This document shows positions 9,122 through 16,643 of a stretch of 32,858 nucleotides of DNA, one piece after another. Made by a program: the position numbers and the translations under genes. This DNA comes from an uncultured Paracoccaceae bacterium (GTDB taxonomy: Bacteria; Pseudomonadota; Alphaproteobacteria; Rhodobacterales; Rhodobacteraceae), in contig CALBSG010000033.1 of NCBI GenBank assembly GCA_937927675.1, forward strand, positions 1-32,858. The letters run 5' to 3'. Position 1 is the stretch's first letter, and each line of letters opens with the position of its first letter. The notes beneath the pieces are model-generated. The model worked only from the letters and a program-made list of their open reading frames with translations. It did not search any database and was not told the origin of the DNA.

Positions 9122-9649
9122 ATGACAGAAGAAGAAGACGCCTCGCACGTCGTGCTTGGGCGCGTGAAATGGTTTGATCCGGCAAAGGGGTTTGGCTTCA
9201 TCGTTGTGGATGACGAGCCGTCGGACATTCTGCTGCATGCAAACATCCTGAGGAATTTCGGCCAAAGCTCCATCGCGGATGGCGCCGGCATCACCGTGCG
9301 CGTGCAACGCACGCAGCGTGGGATTCAAGCCGTCGAGATTTTGAAGATCGAGCCGCCGGTCGGCGTACCGTTCCCGCTGGACGACGAATCCGTACAGGAA
9401 AATCTGGCAGATCTTGCCGGGCTGCCGATTGAACCGGCGCGGGTTAAATGGTTCGACAAGGGCAAGGGCTTTGGCTTTGGCAATGTGTTTGGCCGGTCCG
9501 AAGATGTGTTCATTCACGTCGAGGTTCTGCGCCATTCCGGCTTTGCCGATCTGCAAGCGGGCGAGGCCGTCGGCCTGCGCATCGTAGAGGGCAAGCGCGG
9601 CCGGATGGCTGTGCAGGTGCTGTCGTGGGACTCCGCACTGCGGGCCTGA
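9122..9649 (+). CDS. Double cold-shock-domain protein
   Basis: About 175 residues with two cold-shock domains. The first (about residues 10-75) has GRVKWFDPAKGFGFI (RNP1) and DILLHANIL (RNP2); the second (about 105-172) has ARVKWFDKGKGFGFG and DVFIHVEVL. Such proteins bind single-stranded nucleic acid and act as RNA chaperones. Two-domain Csp proteins of this size are typical of alphaproteobacteria. I prefer the ATG at 9122 over an upstream in-frame GTG at 9092. The 3' end overlaps the next gene by 25 bases, so the two are probably co-expressed. Confidence 0.92.
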   Translation: MTEEEDASHVVLGRVKWFDPAKGFGFIVVDDEPSDILLHANILRNFGQSSIADGAGITVRVQRTQRGIQAVEILKIEPPVGVPFPLDDESVQENLADLAGLPIEPARVKWFDKGKGFGFGNVFGRSEDVFIHVEVLRHSGFADLQAGEAVGLRIVEGKRGRMAVQVLSWDSALRA

Positions 9650-10107
9650 CCCTTTTGGCGCTGGCCGCCCTGACCGGGGCGGCAGGCGCTGATTGCACAC
9701 CCGATCAGGTGGAGCTGCGCACGCTGTTTGGGGCGGTCCAGCGCTTTTCTGTTGATCTGGCCGATGATCCCGATGAACGCGCCCGCGGCTTGATGTTCCG
9801 TGATCAGATGCCGATGGCGTCGGGGATGCTGTTTATCTTCCCGGCCCCGAAACATGCCACCTTCTGGATGAAGAACACCCCCCTGTCGTTGGACATCATC
9901 TTTGCCGACGCAACCGGGCTTGTGACCTTTGTCCAAGACAGGGCCGAACCGCTGAGCGAGGCGGTGATCGACGGCGGCGAAGGCGTGTCCTTTGTGCTCG
10001 AGATCAATGGCGGCCTTGCTCGCCCGATGGGCATTGTGCCCGGCGCGATGCTGCGTCACCCCGCCATCGCGCAAAACGGCGCAGCTTGGGCCTGTGACGC
10101 ACCCTAA
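9625..10107 (+). CDS. DUF192 family secreted protein
   Basis: From a GTG start at 9625, in a different frame inside the 3' end of the cold-shock gene, the product has 160 residues. It begins with a short signal peptide (MGLRTAGLTLLALAALTGAA, cleavage likely near residue 21). The DUF192 core follows: RARGLMFRDQMP, GMLFIFP, FWMKNTPLSLDIIF and the C-terminal EINGGLARPMGI. DUF192 proteins are small periplasmic or secreted proteins of unknown function. The start is inferred from the signal peptide, since no ATG fits. Location after a cold-shock gene is a recurrent arrangement in this group as I recall it. Confidence 0.88.
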   Translation: MGLRTAGLTLLALAALTGAAGADCTPDQVELRTLFGAVQRFSVDLADDPDERARGLMFRDQMPMASGMLFIFPAPKHATFWMKNTPLSLDIIFADATGLVTFVQDRAEPLSEAVIDGGEGVSFVLEINGGLARPMGIVPGAMLRHPAIAQNGAAWACDAP

Positions 10108-10144
10108 GATGGGCCGTCCGCGCCGTTGCCGGCGTCGTCAAGGT

Positions 10145-10210
10145 GAGTATTTCCAAAGGCGCAAATCCTTGACGCCTTGCGCCGCTGGTCTTGCGCCTTT
10201 TGAAATACTC
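10145..10210. repeat. Palindromic intergenic element, copy 2
   Basis: A near-perfect inverted repeat. GAGTATTTC (10145-10153) and AAAGGCGCAA (10155-10164) pair with TTGCGCCTTT (10191-10200) and GAAATACTC (10202-10210), with a 26-base loop. The core is shared with 1382-1444. It lies in the 196-base gap between the DUF192 gene and tRNA-Pro. The paired arms total 19 base pairs with one bulged base on each side, so it would form a stable hairpin in RNA or ssDNA. Confidence 0.8.
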
Positions 10211-10303
10211 CCGCCGGAGGCCAAGGCTGATGCCGGGCGCTATCGATGAAAGGTGCGACGAGGCGCTTTTCATTTGCCGCGCGCCGGGTTAGGAAGCGCA
10301 CGT

Positions 10304-10380
10304 CGGGGCGTAGCGCAGTCTGGTAGCGCGACGGTTTTGGGTACCGTAGGCCGGGGGTTCGAATCCTCTCGCCCCGACCA
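10304..10380 (+). tRNA. tRNA-Pro(TGG)
   Basis: A 77-base cloverleaf. Acceptor arm CGGGGCG pairs with CGCCCCG, the D arm is TAGCGCAG..TGGTAGCGCG, the anticodon stem ACGGT/ACCGT encloses the loop TTTGGGT with anticodon TGG, and the T arm is GGGGGTTCGAATCC. The CCA end is encoded. No other RNA gene is adjacent. Confidence 0.96.
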
Positions 10381-10453
10381 TCTTCTTGCTTTGATGCGTT
10401 TCAGCACCTGTTCTGCGGCCATTTGGTCCTGTGGCTGCCTTGTCGGAGCCGCC

Positions 10454-11185
10454 ATGCCCCCCAAACCCCAATGCTTGCGATTCTTGTCTTGCCTGATCGT
10501 GCTGGCTGGACCGGCTGTTGCCGAACAGCCCTGCCTGACCGCCGCTGCCCTGAAAACCGGGATCACGGTCAGCGTTCGTCAGGGGTCAACCCAAAGCTAC
10601 CGCGCGAAGGGGCGCGATGTGCAGGCCGTGGTGCCGGTGCCTTCGGGCAGTTTCACGGCCGAGCTGCTTTTGGCGCGCGGGCTGCATGTGATCCGCGACC
10701 ACCGCACCGAACATGAAACCGCCCCGCCGCCGCCAGAGGGCGAGGTGTTGGTTGGTGGCAATGATGGCGGCACCCTGACGACCGAATATGCCTATGGCCG
10801 CTTGGCGAACCCCGGCACGGATTGGGCAGGCACGGTCCGGGTCACCCGCGATCAGGACGGCCCGTCGATTGGGCCGCAGCCCACGATCAAAGGCCGTCTT
10901 GCCGCTGAAGTGCGGTTTTTGCCGCAGGAAACGGTGACGATTTCGGGTTGCGCTTATCGCATCCGGCCGCTTGAGACCGAATTCCGACTGGGCGCCGACA
11001 GCGGCTTTATCATCGGCGGCGAACCCGCCGAAGAGATCGCCGGTGCGGCTGGAACATTGCTGATGACGCGCCGCCAGATCTGGTTTCCCGACCTTGGTTT
11101 TGCGGTCATCACCCGAGAGCGCGGCCAAGACAGCGGCTGGGGTGCCGATTGGGGGCAGGGCATTATCGGGCTGGCGGCTGAATAG
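10454..11185 (+). CDS. Secreted protein of unknown function
   Basis: I do not recognise this family. From the ATG at 10454, with a GGAG ribosome-binding site 6 bases upstream, the product has 243 residues. It starts with a signal peptide: a basic/polar start, a hydrophobic stretch LSCLIVLAGP, and AVA cleavage at about residue 23. The mature part has two cysteines (PCLTAAALKTG near the start and ISGCAYRI near residue 175) that could form a disulfide. No membrane segment or repeat is seen, and composition suggests beta structure. The frame is open upstream through tRNA-Pro, but that part is clearly not coding. It is followed 47 bases later by selO. Confidence 0.7.
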   Translation: MPPKPQCLRFLSCLIVLAGPAVAEQPCLTAAALKTGITVSVRQGSTQSYRAKGRDVQAVVPVPSGSFTAELLLARGLHVIRDHRTEHETAPPPPEGEVLVGGNDGGTLTTEYAYGRLANPGTDWAGTVRVTRDQDGPSIGPQPTIKGRLAAEVRFLPQETVTISGCAYRIRPLETEFRLGADSGFIIGGEPAEEIAGAAGTLLMTRRQIWFPDLGFAVITRERGQDSGWGADWGQGIIGLAAE

Positions 11186-11232
11186 CCCCGCTTGCCCCGC
11201 ACCGCTTTGACCCCATATGGAAGGGGAAAGAG

Positions 11233-12624
11233 ATGGGGGCGGGCATGATCCGGTTTGACAATTCGTGGATGCGCGATCTGCCGGGAACCTTTCTGCGGCA
11301 GGATCCTGACCCTGCGCCGCAGCCCCGGCTTTTGGCATGGAACGCAGGTCTAGCCGCAGATCTGGGTCTTGACCCGCAGGTAAAGACCGAAGCCGCCGCG
11401 TGGTTTTCGGGCGCGGCGTTGCCGCCTGGGGCCGAGCCGGTGGCGCTGGCCTATGCCGGGCATCAGTTTGGCGGGTTTTCGGCGCAATTGGGCGATGGTC
11501 GGGCGCATTTGCTGGGGGAAGTGTTGGACCCGGATGGGCGGCGCTTTGACATTCAGCTCAAAGGCTCGGGCCGGACGCCGTTTTCGCGGGGCGGCGATGG
11601 CAAGGCGGCGGTCGGGCCGATGCTGCGCGAATATCTGATTTCCGAGGCGATGGCGGCAATGGGCATTCCGACCACGCGCGCTCTTGCCGTGGTCGCGACG
11701 GGGGAGGCCGTCTGGCGCGATGGTCAGGCCCTGCCCGGCGCAGTGTTGGCGCGGGTGGCGGCCAGCCATATTCGCATCGGCAGCTTTCAGTTTTTGGCGG
11801 CGCGGGGCGAGGATACCAAGTTGGCCGCGCTTTTGGATTACACCATCGCACGGCATTATCCGCATCTTGCCCCCGGCGATGCCTTGGGTCTTTTTGATGC
11901 CGTGACGCGGACGCAGGCCCGGTTGATCGCGCAGTGGATGGGCGTGGGCTTTGTTCATGGTGTGATGAACACCGACAACGTGGCTCTGTCGGGCGAAACC
12001 ATCGACTATGGCCCCTGTGCCTTTATGGACGGCTATGCGCCGGGCACCGTGTTTTCGTCGATCGACCGGCAGGGGCGCTATGCCTACGGCAACCAGCCCT
12101 TGATCTTGGGCTGGAATCTGGCGCGGCTGGCGGAGTGTTTGTTGCCGTTTTTCGATGCCGATGAAGCGCAGGCCGTGACGCTGGCCAATGCGCGGCTGTC
12201 GGCGATTGCTGGGATCTATCGAGAGGCGTTTCTTTCCGTGATGGCGGCAAAGCTTGGCCTTGCGGCGCCCGATGCGGCGCTGACCGATGATCTGATGGCG
12301 CTTTTGCCGGGGCAGGACTGGACCGGATTTTTCCGCGCGTTGAGCGAGGGGCGGGCGGTTGCACCCGAGTTTGCCGACTGGCAGGCGCGCTGGCGGGCGG
12401 CAGGCCCTGATCTGGTGGCGATGTGCCGCGTCAATCCGGCCGTGATCCCGCGCAACCATCTGGTCGAGGCGGCCCTGCAGGCGGCAACGGCCGGTGATAT
12501 GGCGCCGTTCGACGCGCTTCTGGCCGAGGTGCAACGTCCCTTCGACGGGGCGCAGGGACGTGAAGGGTTTGCCCAGCCCGCGCCGGACGGGTTCGGGACC
12601 TATGTGACCTTCTGCGGCACCTGA
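11233..12624 (+). CDS. selO: Protein adenylyltransferase SelO (YdiU, UPF0061)
   Basis: A pseudokinase-fold enzyme that transfers AMP from ATP to protein hydroxyl groups, shown for E. coli SelO to act in the redox stress response. The 463-residue protein shows the family landmarks: YAGHQFGGFSAQLGDGRA (nucleotide loop), QLKGSGRTPFSRGGDGKA, HGVMNTDN (metal-binding loop) and DYGPCAFMD in place of the kinase DFG. Two cysteines match the regulatory pair known in E. coli: C262 in the activation loop (E. coli C272) and C461, third from the end (E. coli C476). Eukaryotic homologues carry selenocysteine near this C-terminus; here it is TGC cysteine. The ATG at 11233 has a GGGGAAAGAG ribosome-binding site. 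Confidence 0.94.
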   Translation: MGAGMIRFDNSWMRDLPGTFLRQDPDPAPQPRLLAWNAGLAADLGLDPQVKTEAAAWFSGAALPPGAEPVALAYAGHQFGGFSAQLGDGRAHLLGEVLDPDGRRFDIQLKGSGRTPFSRGGDGKAAVGPMLREYLISEAMAAMGIPTTRALAVVATGEAVWRDGQALPGAVLARVAASHIRIGSFQFLAARGEDTKLAALLDYTIARHYPHLAPGDALGLFDAVTRTQARLIAQWMGVGFVHGVMNTDNVALSGETIDYGPCAFMDGYAPGTVFSSIDRQGRYAYGNQPLILGWNLARLAECLLPFFDADEAQAVTLANARLSAIAGIYREAFLSVMAAKLGLAAPDAALTDDLMALLPGQDWTGFFRALSEGRAVAPEFADWQARWRAAGPDLVAMCRVNPAVIPRNHLVEAALQAATAGDMAPFDALLAEVQRPFDGAQGREGFAQPAPDGFGTYVTFCGT

Positions 12625-12697
12625 GGGCGCTCGTGAAGTTGACGAAAACCGCAGGTTGCGGTTGACGGCAGGGGGGCAGCTTGGGCAGGGTGCAGCG

Positions 12698-13258
12698 ATG
12701 AACCCGCGTTCCGACATTCACGACCGGCTGGCTGCATCCTTGCGCGATGCGCGCAAGGCGCGTGGGCTATCGTTGGATGCGGTGGCGAAACTGTCGGGTG
12801 TGTCGCGCAGCATGGTCAGCCAGATCGAGCGCGGCGAATCTTCACCCACGGTGGCGACGCTGTGGAACCTGACTCAAGCGCTGCAGGTGGATTTTGCCGG
12901 GCTGCTGGAAGGCAAGCCTGAACCGGGCATCGTGGTGATGCGCGCGGCCAGCGCCCCGGTGATCTTGGGGCGCGGGCGCGCGGTGTCGATCCGCATCCTG
13001 TCGCCGGCCGAGGCGGTGGGTGAGCATGAGGTCTATGATCTGACCTTCGGTCCCGGCGGGGCGTTGGAGAGTGAGCCGCATAGCCCCGGCTGCCGCGAGC
13101 ATCTGACGGTGGTGGAAGGCGCGCTTCGAGTGCGTTCGGGCGACGAGGAAAGCCTGCTTGGCCCCGGCGATACCGCGCGCTACCCCGCCGACCGCGATCA
13201 TGCGATCTGGGCCGAGGCTGGTGCGGCGCGCGCCATTCTGATCGTGCAAGACAGTTGA
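12698..13258 (+). CDS. XRE-family regulator with C-terminal cupin domain
   Basis: A 186-residue transcription factor. Residues about 8-68 form a Cro/C1-type helix-turn-helix with GLSLDAVAKLSGVSRSMVSQ and the conserved IERGESSPTVATLW segment. Residues about 100-184 form a small cupin barrel (REHLTVVEGALRV, GPGDTARYPADRDHAIW) that commonly senses a small molecule. The ATG at 12698 has an AGGG ribosome-binding site; the frame is open upstream without support. It lies 131 bases ahead of kbl-tdh on the same strand, and that gap contains a palindrome, so control of threonine catabolism is a reasonable inference but not shown. Confidence 0.9.
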   Translation: MNPRSDIHDRLAASLRDARKARGLSLDAVAKLSGVSRSMVSQIERGESSPTVATLWNLTQALQVDFAGLLEGKPEPGIVVMRAASAPVILGRGRAVSIRILSPAEAVGEHEVYDLTFGPGGALESEPHSPGCREHLTVVEGALRVRSGDEESLLGPGDTARYPADRDHAIWAEAGAARAILIVQDS

Positions 13259-13317
13259 GATCACCGGGGTCTTTCCCCACCTATATTTGAGTCAGGTTGA
13301 AGGTGTCTTCCGTTTTG

Positions 13318-13332
13318 GCGGAAAATTTCCGC
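13318..13332. promoter_or_regulatory. Operator-like palindrome ahead of kbl-tdh
   Basis: GCGGAAAATTTCCGC is a perfect 7-1-7 inverted repeat, directly followed by TATATT (13333-13338), a possible -10 element. Another TTCCG half-site lies just upstream (13308-13312). The half-site block ATTTCCGCTAT occurs here (13325-13335) and again at 13381-13391, overlapping the spacer and start codon of kbl. This arrangement suggests a repressor site, perhaps for the adjacent XRE-cupin protein. Confidence 0.6.
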
Positions 13333-13389
13333 TATATTGACATGTGAAAGCCGCAGGTGCATCATCCGTTAAGTTGGAGGATTTCCGCT

Positions 13390-14577
13390 ATGACAGATAA
13401 TCGCTTTCTCGACCACCTGACCGCCACCCTTGCGCAGATCGACACCGATGGGTTGATGAAGCGCGAACGGTTGATCGAAGGCCCGCAGAGCGCGCGGGTC
13501 ACGATAGGCGGTCGCAAGATGCTGAACCTTTGCGCCAACAATTACCTCGGGCTGGCCGATGATCCGCGTCTGATCGCAGCAGCCACGGCCGCGATGCAAA
13601 GCCATGGCTATGGCATGGCCTCGGTCCGGTTCATCTGCGGCACGCAAGATCTGCACCGTCAGCTTGAGACACGCATCGCGGGCTTTTTGGGGATGGAGGA
13701 TGCCATCCTGTTTGCCGCCTGTTTCGACGCCAATGGCGGGCTGTTTGAGCCGCTTTTGGGTGAGGAAGACGCGATTGTGTCGGACAGCCTGAACCATGCC
13801 TCGATCATTGACGGCATAAGGCTGTGCAAGGCGCGGCGCTATCGGTTCCAGAATGGCGATATGGCCGATCTTGAGACTCAGGTGAAAGCGGCGCGCGATG
13901 CGGGCGCGCGGTTTGTGATGATTGCGACGGATGGCGTCTTTTCGATGGATGGCTATCTGGCCAACCTGCAGGAAACTGACCGCATTGCAAAGGCTTACGA
14001 TTGTTTGACCATGGTGGATGATTGCCACGCCACGGGCTTCATGGGGCCGCAGGGGCGGGGCACCCCGGCCCATGCGGGGGTGACGGTGGACATTCTGACC
14101 GGCACGCTGGGCAAGGCGCTGGGTGGGGCCTTGGGCGGCTATATCGCGGGTCCGCAAGCCGTGATTGACCTTTTGCGCCAACGGGCGCGGCCCTATCTGT
14201 TCTCGAACGCCTTGCCGCCTGCCGTGGTGGGGGCGGCGCTGGCGGCTTTGGATATTGTCGAGGCGGCGGATGATCTGCGCGCGGCGCTGTTTCGCAATGC
14301 CGCGCATTGGCGGGCGGGGCTGACGGCCGCGGGCTTTACCCTGTTGCCGGGAGAGCATCCGATCATTCCGGTGATGATCGGCGACGCGCCAAAGGCGCAA
14401 GCCTTTGCCCGCGCCCTGGACGCGCGCGGTGTCATGGTGTCGGCGTTTTTCTATCCGGTTGTGCCGCATGGACGCGCCCGCATCCGCACGCAGATGAATG
14501 CGAAACTGAGCTTGGACGATCTGGATTTTGCGCTGGAGGCCTTCCACGCGGCGGGCCGGGAAACGGGGGTCTTGTGA
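13390..14577 (+). CDS. kbl: Glycine C-acetyltransferase (2-amino-3-ketobutyrate CoA ligase)
   Basis: PLP enzyme that splits 2-amino-3-oxobutyrate, made by Tdh, with CoA into glycine and acetyl-CoA. The 395-residue length fits. Visible are MLNLCANNYLGLADDPR (about 43-59), DSLNHASIIDG, DDCHATGFMGPQGRG with the cofactor Asp, and the PLP lysine K242 in TLGKALGGALGG. The start is the ATG at 13390 with GGAGG 9 bases upstream; earlier in-frame starts lie in the operator region. Its TGA shares one base with the tdh ATG, so the genes are coupled. Confidence 0.96.
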   Translation: MTDNRFLDHLTATLAQIDTDGLMKRERLIEGPQSARVTIGGRKMLNLCANNYLGLADDPRLIAAATAAMQSHGYGMASVRFICGTQDLHRQLETRIAGFLGMEDAILFAACFDANGGLFEPLLGEEDAIVSDSLNHASIIDGIRLCKARRYRFQNGDMADLETQVKAARDAGARFVMIATDGVFSMDGYLANLQETDRIAKAYDCLTMVDDCHATGFMGPQGRGTPAHAGVTVDILTGTLGKALGGALGGYIAGPQAVIDLLRQRARPYLFSNALPPAVVGAALAALDIVEAADDLRAALFRNAAHWRAGLTAAGFTLLPGEHPIIPVMIGDAPKAQAFARALDARGVMVSAFFYPVVPHGRARIRTQMNAKLSLDDLDFALEAFHAAGRETGVL

Positions 14578-15602
14578 TGAAAGCCTTGGCGAAAGTGAAA
14601 CCCGAAGTGGGGCTTTGGGCGGTAGACCGCGCGGTGCCAGAGATCGGGCCCGAGGATGTTCTTATCAAGGTAAAAAAGACCGGCATCTGCGGCACCGATA
14701 TTCACATCTGGAACTGGGATGAATGGGCGGCGCGCACCGTGCCGGTCGGTCTGGTGACGGGCCATGAATTTGCCGGCGAGATCGTGGCCAAGGGTGCTTT
14801 GGTTGAGGGGTTGGAGATCGGGCAGCGCTGCTCGGGCGAGGGGCATTTGATTGGCAAGCTGTCGCGCCAATCCCGCGCGGGCAAGTTCCACCTTGACCCG
14901 GCAACGCGAGGGATCGGCGTCAATGAACAGGGGGCCTTTGCCGAATACCTGCGGCTTCCGGCCTTTAACGTCGTGCCTTTGCCCGACACGATTGATGATG
15001 AGATCGGCGCCATTCTGGACCCCTTGGGCAATGCGGTGCACACCGCGCTGTCCTTTGATCTGGTGGGGGAAGATGTGCTGATCACGGGTGCAGGTCCGAT
15101 CGGTATCATGGCCGCCGCCGTGGCCCGGCATGTGGGCGCGCGCCATGTGGTGATTACCGATGTGAACCCGGCGCGGTTGGAGTTGGCCGCACAGGTGGCC
15201 GATGTGACCCCGGTGAATGTGGCCGAAACCGATCTGCGTTCGGTCTATCCCAGCTTGAAGATGTCTCAGGGCTTTGATGTGGGCATGGAGATGTCGGGCA
15301 ATCAGCAGGCATTGGATCAGATGGTCGACAATCTGGTGATGGGGGGGCGGATCGCCATGCTGGGCATCCCGCCGGGCAAATCACCGGTTGATTGGAGCCG
15401 CATCGTCTTTAAGGCCATCACCATCAAGGGCGTCTACGGCCGGGAAATCTTTGAAACCTGGTACAAGATGATCGCCATGCTGGAAAATGGTCTGGATGTG
15501 CGGCGTGTCATCACCCATCGCTTCAAGGCGGATGACTTTGTGACAGGGTTCGAAACCATGCGGTCGGGACTGTCGGGCAAGGTCGTGCTGGACTGGAGCT
15601 GA
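14577..15602 (+). CDS. tdh: L-threonine 3-dehydrogenase, structural-zinc cysteines missing
   Basis: NAD-dependent oxidation of L-threonine to 2-amino-3-oxobutyrate, which Kbl then cleaves. At 341 residues it has the same length as E. coli Tdh and aligns without gaps through the key region. Catalytic zinc ligands C38 (GICGTDIHIWNWDEW), H63 and E64 (TGHEFAG) are kept, as is the Rossmann loop ITGAGPIGIMAAAVA. The four structural-zinc cysteines of the E. coli enzyme (93, 96, 99, 107) are replaced by G93, S96, S99 and D107, so the structural zinc lobe is lost although the loop length is kept. It ends 45 bases before the convergent LysR gene. Confidence 0.95.
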   Translation: MKALAKVKPEVGLWAVDRAVPEIGPEDVLIKVKKTGICGTDIHIWNWDEWAARTVPVGLVTGHEFAGEIVAKGALVEGLEIGQRCSGEGHLIGKLSRQSRAGKFHLDPATRGIGVNEQGAFAEYLRLPAFNVVPLPDTIDDEIGAILDPLGNAVHTALSFDLVGEDVLITGAGPIGIMAAAVARHVGARHVVITDVNPARLELAAQVADVTPVNVAETDLRSVYPSLKMSQGFDVGMEMSGNQQALDQMVDNLVMGGRIAMLGIPPGKSPVDWSRIVFKAITIKGVYGREIFETWYKMIAMLENGLDVRRVITHRFKADDFVTGFETMRSGLSGKVVLDWS

Positions 15603-15614
15603 AGCGCTTGGCGG

Positions 15615-15646
15615 GTGTCCGCTTTGGGGCAAAGGGAACCGGACAC
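15615..15646. terminator. Hairpin between convergent tdh and lysR-type genes
   Basis: GTGTCCG (15615-15621) pairs with CGGACAC (15640-15646), with an inner CTTT/AAAG stem. It fills the 45-base space between two convergent genes, a usual position for a shared terminator. No T tract follows on either strand, so intrinsic termination is uncertain. Confidence 0.4.
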
Positions 15647-15647
15647 G

Positions 15648-16550
15648 CTAGCTGATCGGGTCCAACCCCAGCGCCCGAGCTTCGATCTGGGCGGCGACGG
15701 CGAATTCGGCGCGAAAGCGTGCGAGGATCGGCCCCGGCACCTTGCCAAGCCGCCAATACAGGCTGACGGTACGCAGGCAGGCCGGATCGGCCAAGGGGCG
15801 GGCGGTCAGATCTTCGGGCAGGGCCACGGTCGCCAAGGCGGGCAGCAAGGTGACGCCCAAGCCCGCCTGCACCATCGCCACAAGCGAGGCGACATTGCGC
15901 GCCGAAACCCGCGCGTCACGCGCAAGCTCTTGAAAGTGATGGGATTCAATGCCGCGAGCTGCCTCATTCAGGAGCAGCGGCACGCCGTGCAGGTCGGGCC
16001 AATCCAGCGCGCCGGTTTTGGCCAAGAGCGGGCTATCCTTGCGGCAGACCAGCCGGAAGGGATCACGAAACACCGGCTGACAGGCCAGTCCCGGCAGATC
16101 GGCAGGCAGGCCCGCAATGCCCAAATCCACCTCGCCTGTTTCCACCAAAAGCCGCACATCGCGGCTGTCGGTGTCAACAAGGTCGATCTCCAGATCGGGG
16201 CGCGAGGCGATGAAGGCTTGCAGGAAACCCGGCAAAATCCGGGTCGCGACCGAGGGCACCGAGGCGATACGCAGTCGCCCGCTGCGCGCCTTGGCCTGCG
16301 CGTCGATCCGCTCCATCGCCCGATCGTAATCGCGCAGCAGCACCGCCGCCTGATCGTACAGAAAGCGCCCCATATCGGTCAGGTTGGATTTGCGGTCCGA
16401 TTCAAAAAGCGCGCATCCAAGGCGGTCTTCGATCTGTTTTAAGGTCATCGAAAGCGCCGAAGGGGTCCGGAACAGCCGTTCGGCAGCCTCTTTGATATTG
16501 CCGTGATCGGCGACTTCGACAAAGGCGCGCAGGGCTTCGAGACGTAGCAT
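15648..16550 (-). CDS. LysR-family transcriptional regulator
   Basis: A 300-residue LTTR from the ATG at 16550. The winged helix-turn-helix occupies residues 1-62 (LEALRAFVEVADHGNIKEAAERLF..TPSALSMTLKQIEDRLG, stated here in parts). The effector-binding domain follows from about residue 90 (SGRLRIASVPSVATRILP to the end), with AGLGVTLLPALA near residue 235. The frame is open further upstream, but that part lacks family similarity and overlaps the divergent gene. It is divergent from the five-gene operon starting at 16644 across 93 bases with palindromes, the usual LTTR arrangement, so it is the likely regulator of that operon. Confidence 0.92.
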   Translation of the reverse strand: MLRLEALRAFVEVADHGNIKEAAERLFRTPSALSMTLKQIEDRLGCALFESDRKSNLTDMGRFLYDQAAVLLRDYDRAMERIDAQAKARSGRLRIASVPSVATRILPGFLQAFIASRPDLEIDLVDTDSRDVRLLVETGEVDLGIAGLPADLPGLACQPVFRDPFRLVCRKDSPLLAKTGALDWPDLHGVPLLLNEAARGIESHHFQELARDARVSARNVASLVAMVQAGLGVTLLPALATVALPEDLTARPLADPACLRTVSLYWRLGKVPGPILARFRAEFAVAAQIEARALGLDPIS

Positions 16551-16556
16551 GGGTTC

Positions 16557-16587
16557 AATTCCGCTGAATTCAGTAACAGAAATACTG
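16557..16587. promoter_or_regulatory. Paired palindromes in the LysR / Ldh divergent promoter
   Basis: Two adjacent inverted repeats lie in the 93-base divergent region: AATTC-CGCT-GAATT (16557-16570) and CAGTA-N7-TACTG (16571-16587). Two neighbouring dyads between an LTTR gene and its target are what one expects for recognition and activation sites. The exact T-N11-A form is not obvious, so the assignment rests on position and symmetry. Confidence 0.55.
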
Positions 16588-16643
16588 AGTTGATTTGAAG
16601 CTGACAATCGCGACTCTGCGGGCAAAACGCAAGGGAGCCGGGC

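Noticed and set aside
11350..12717. 455-codon minus-strand frame over selO
   Set aside because: Antisense shadow of selO.
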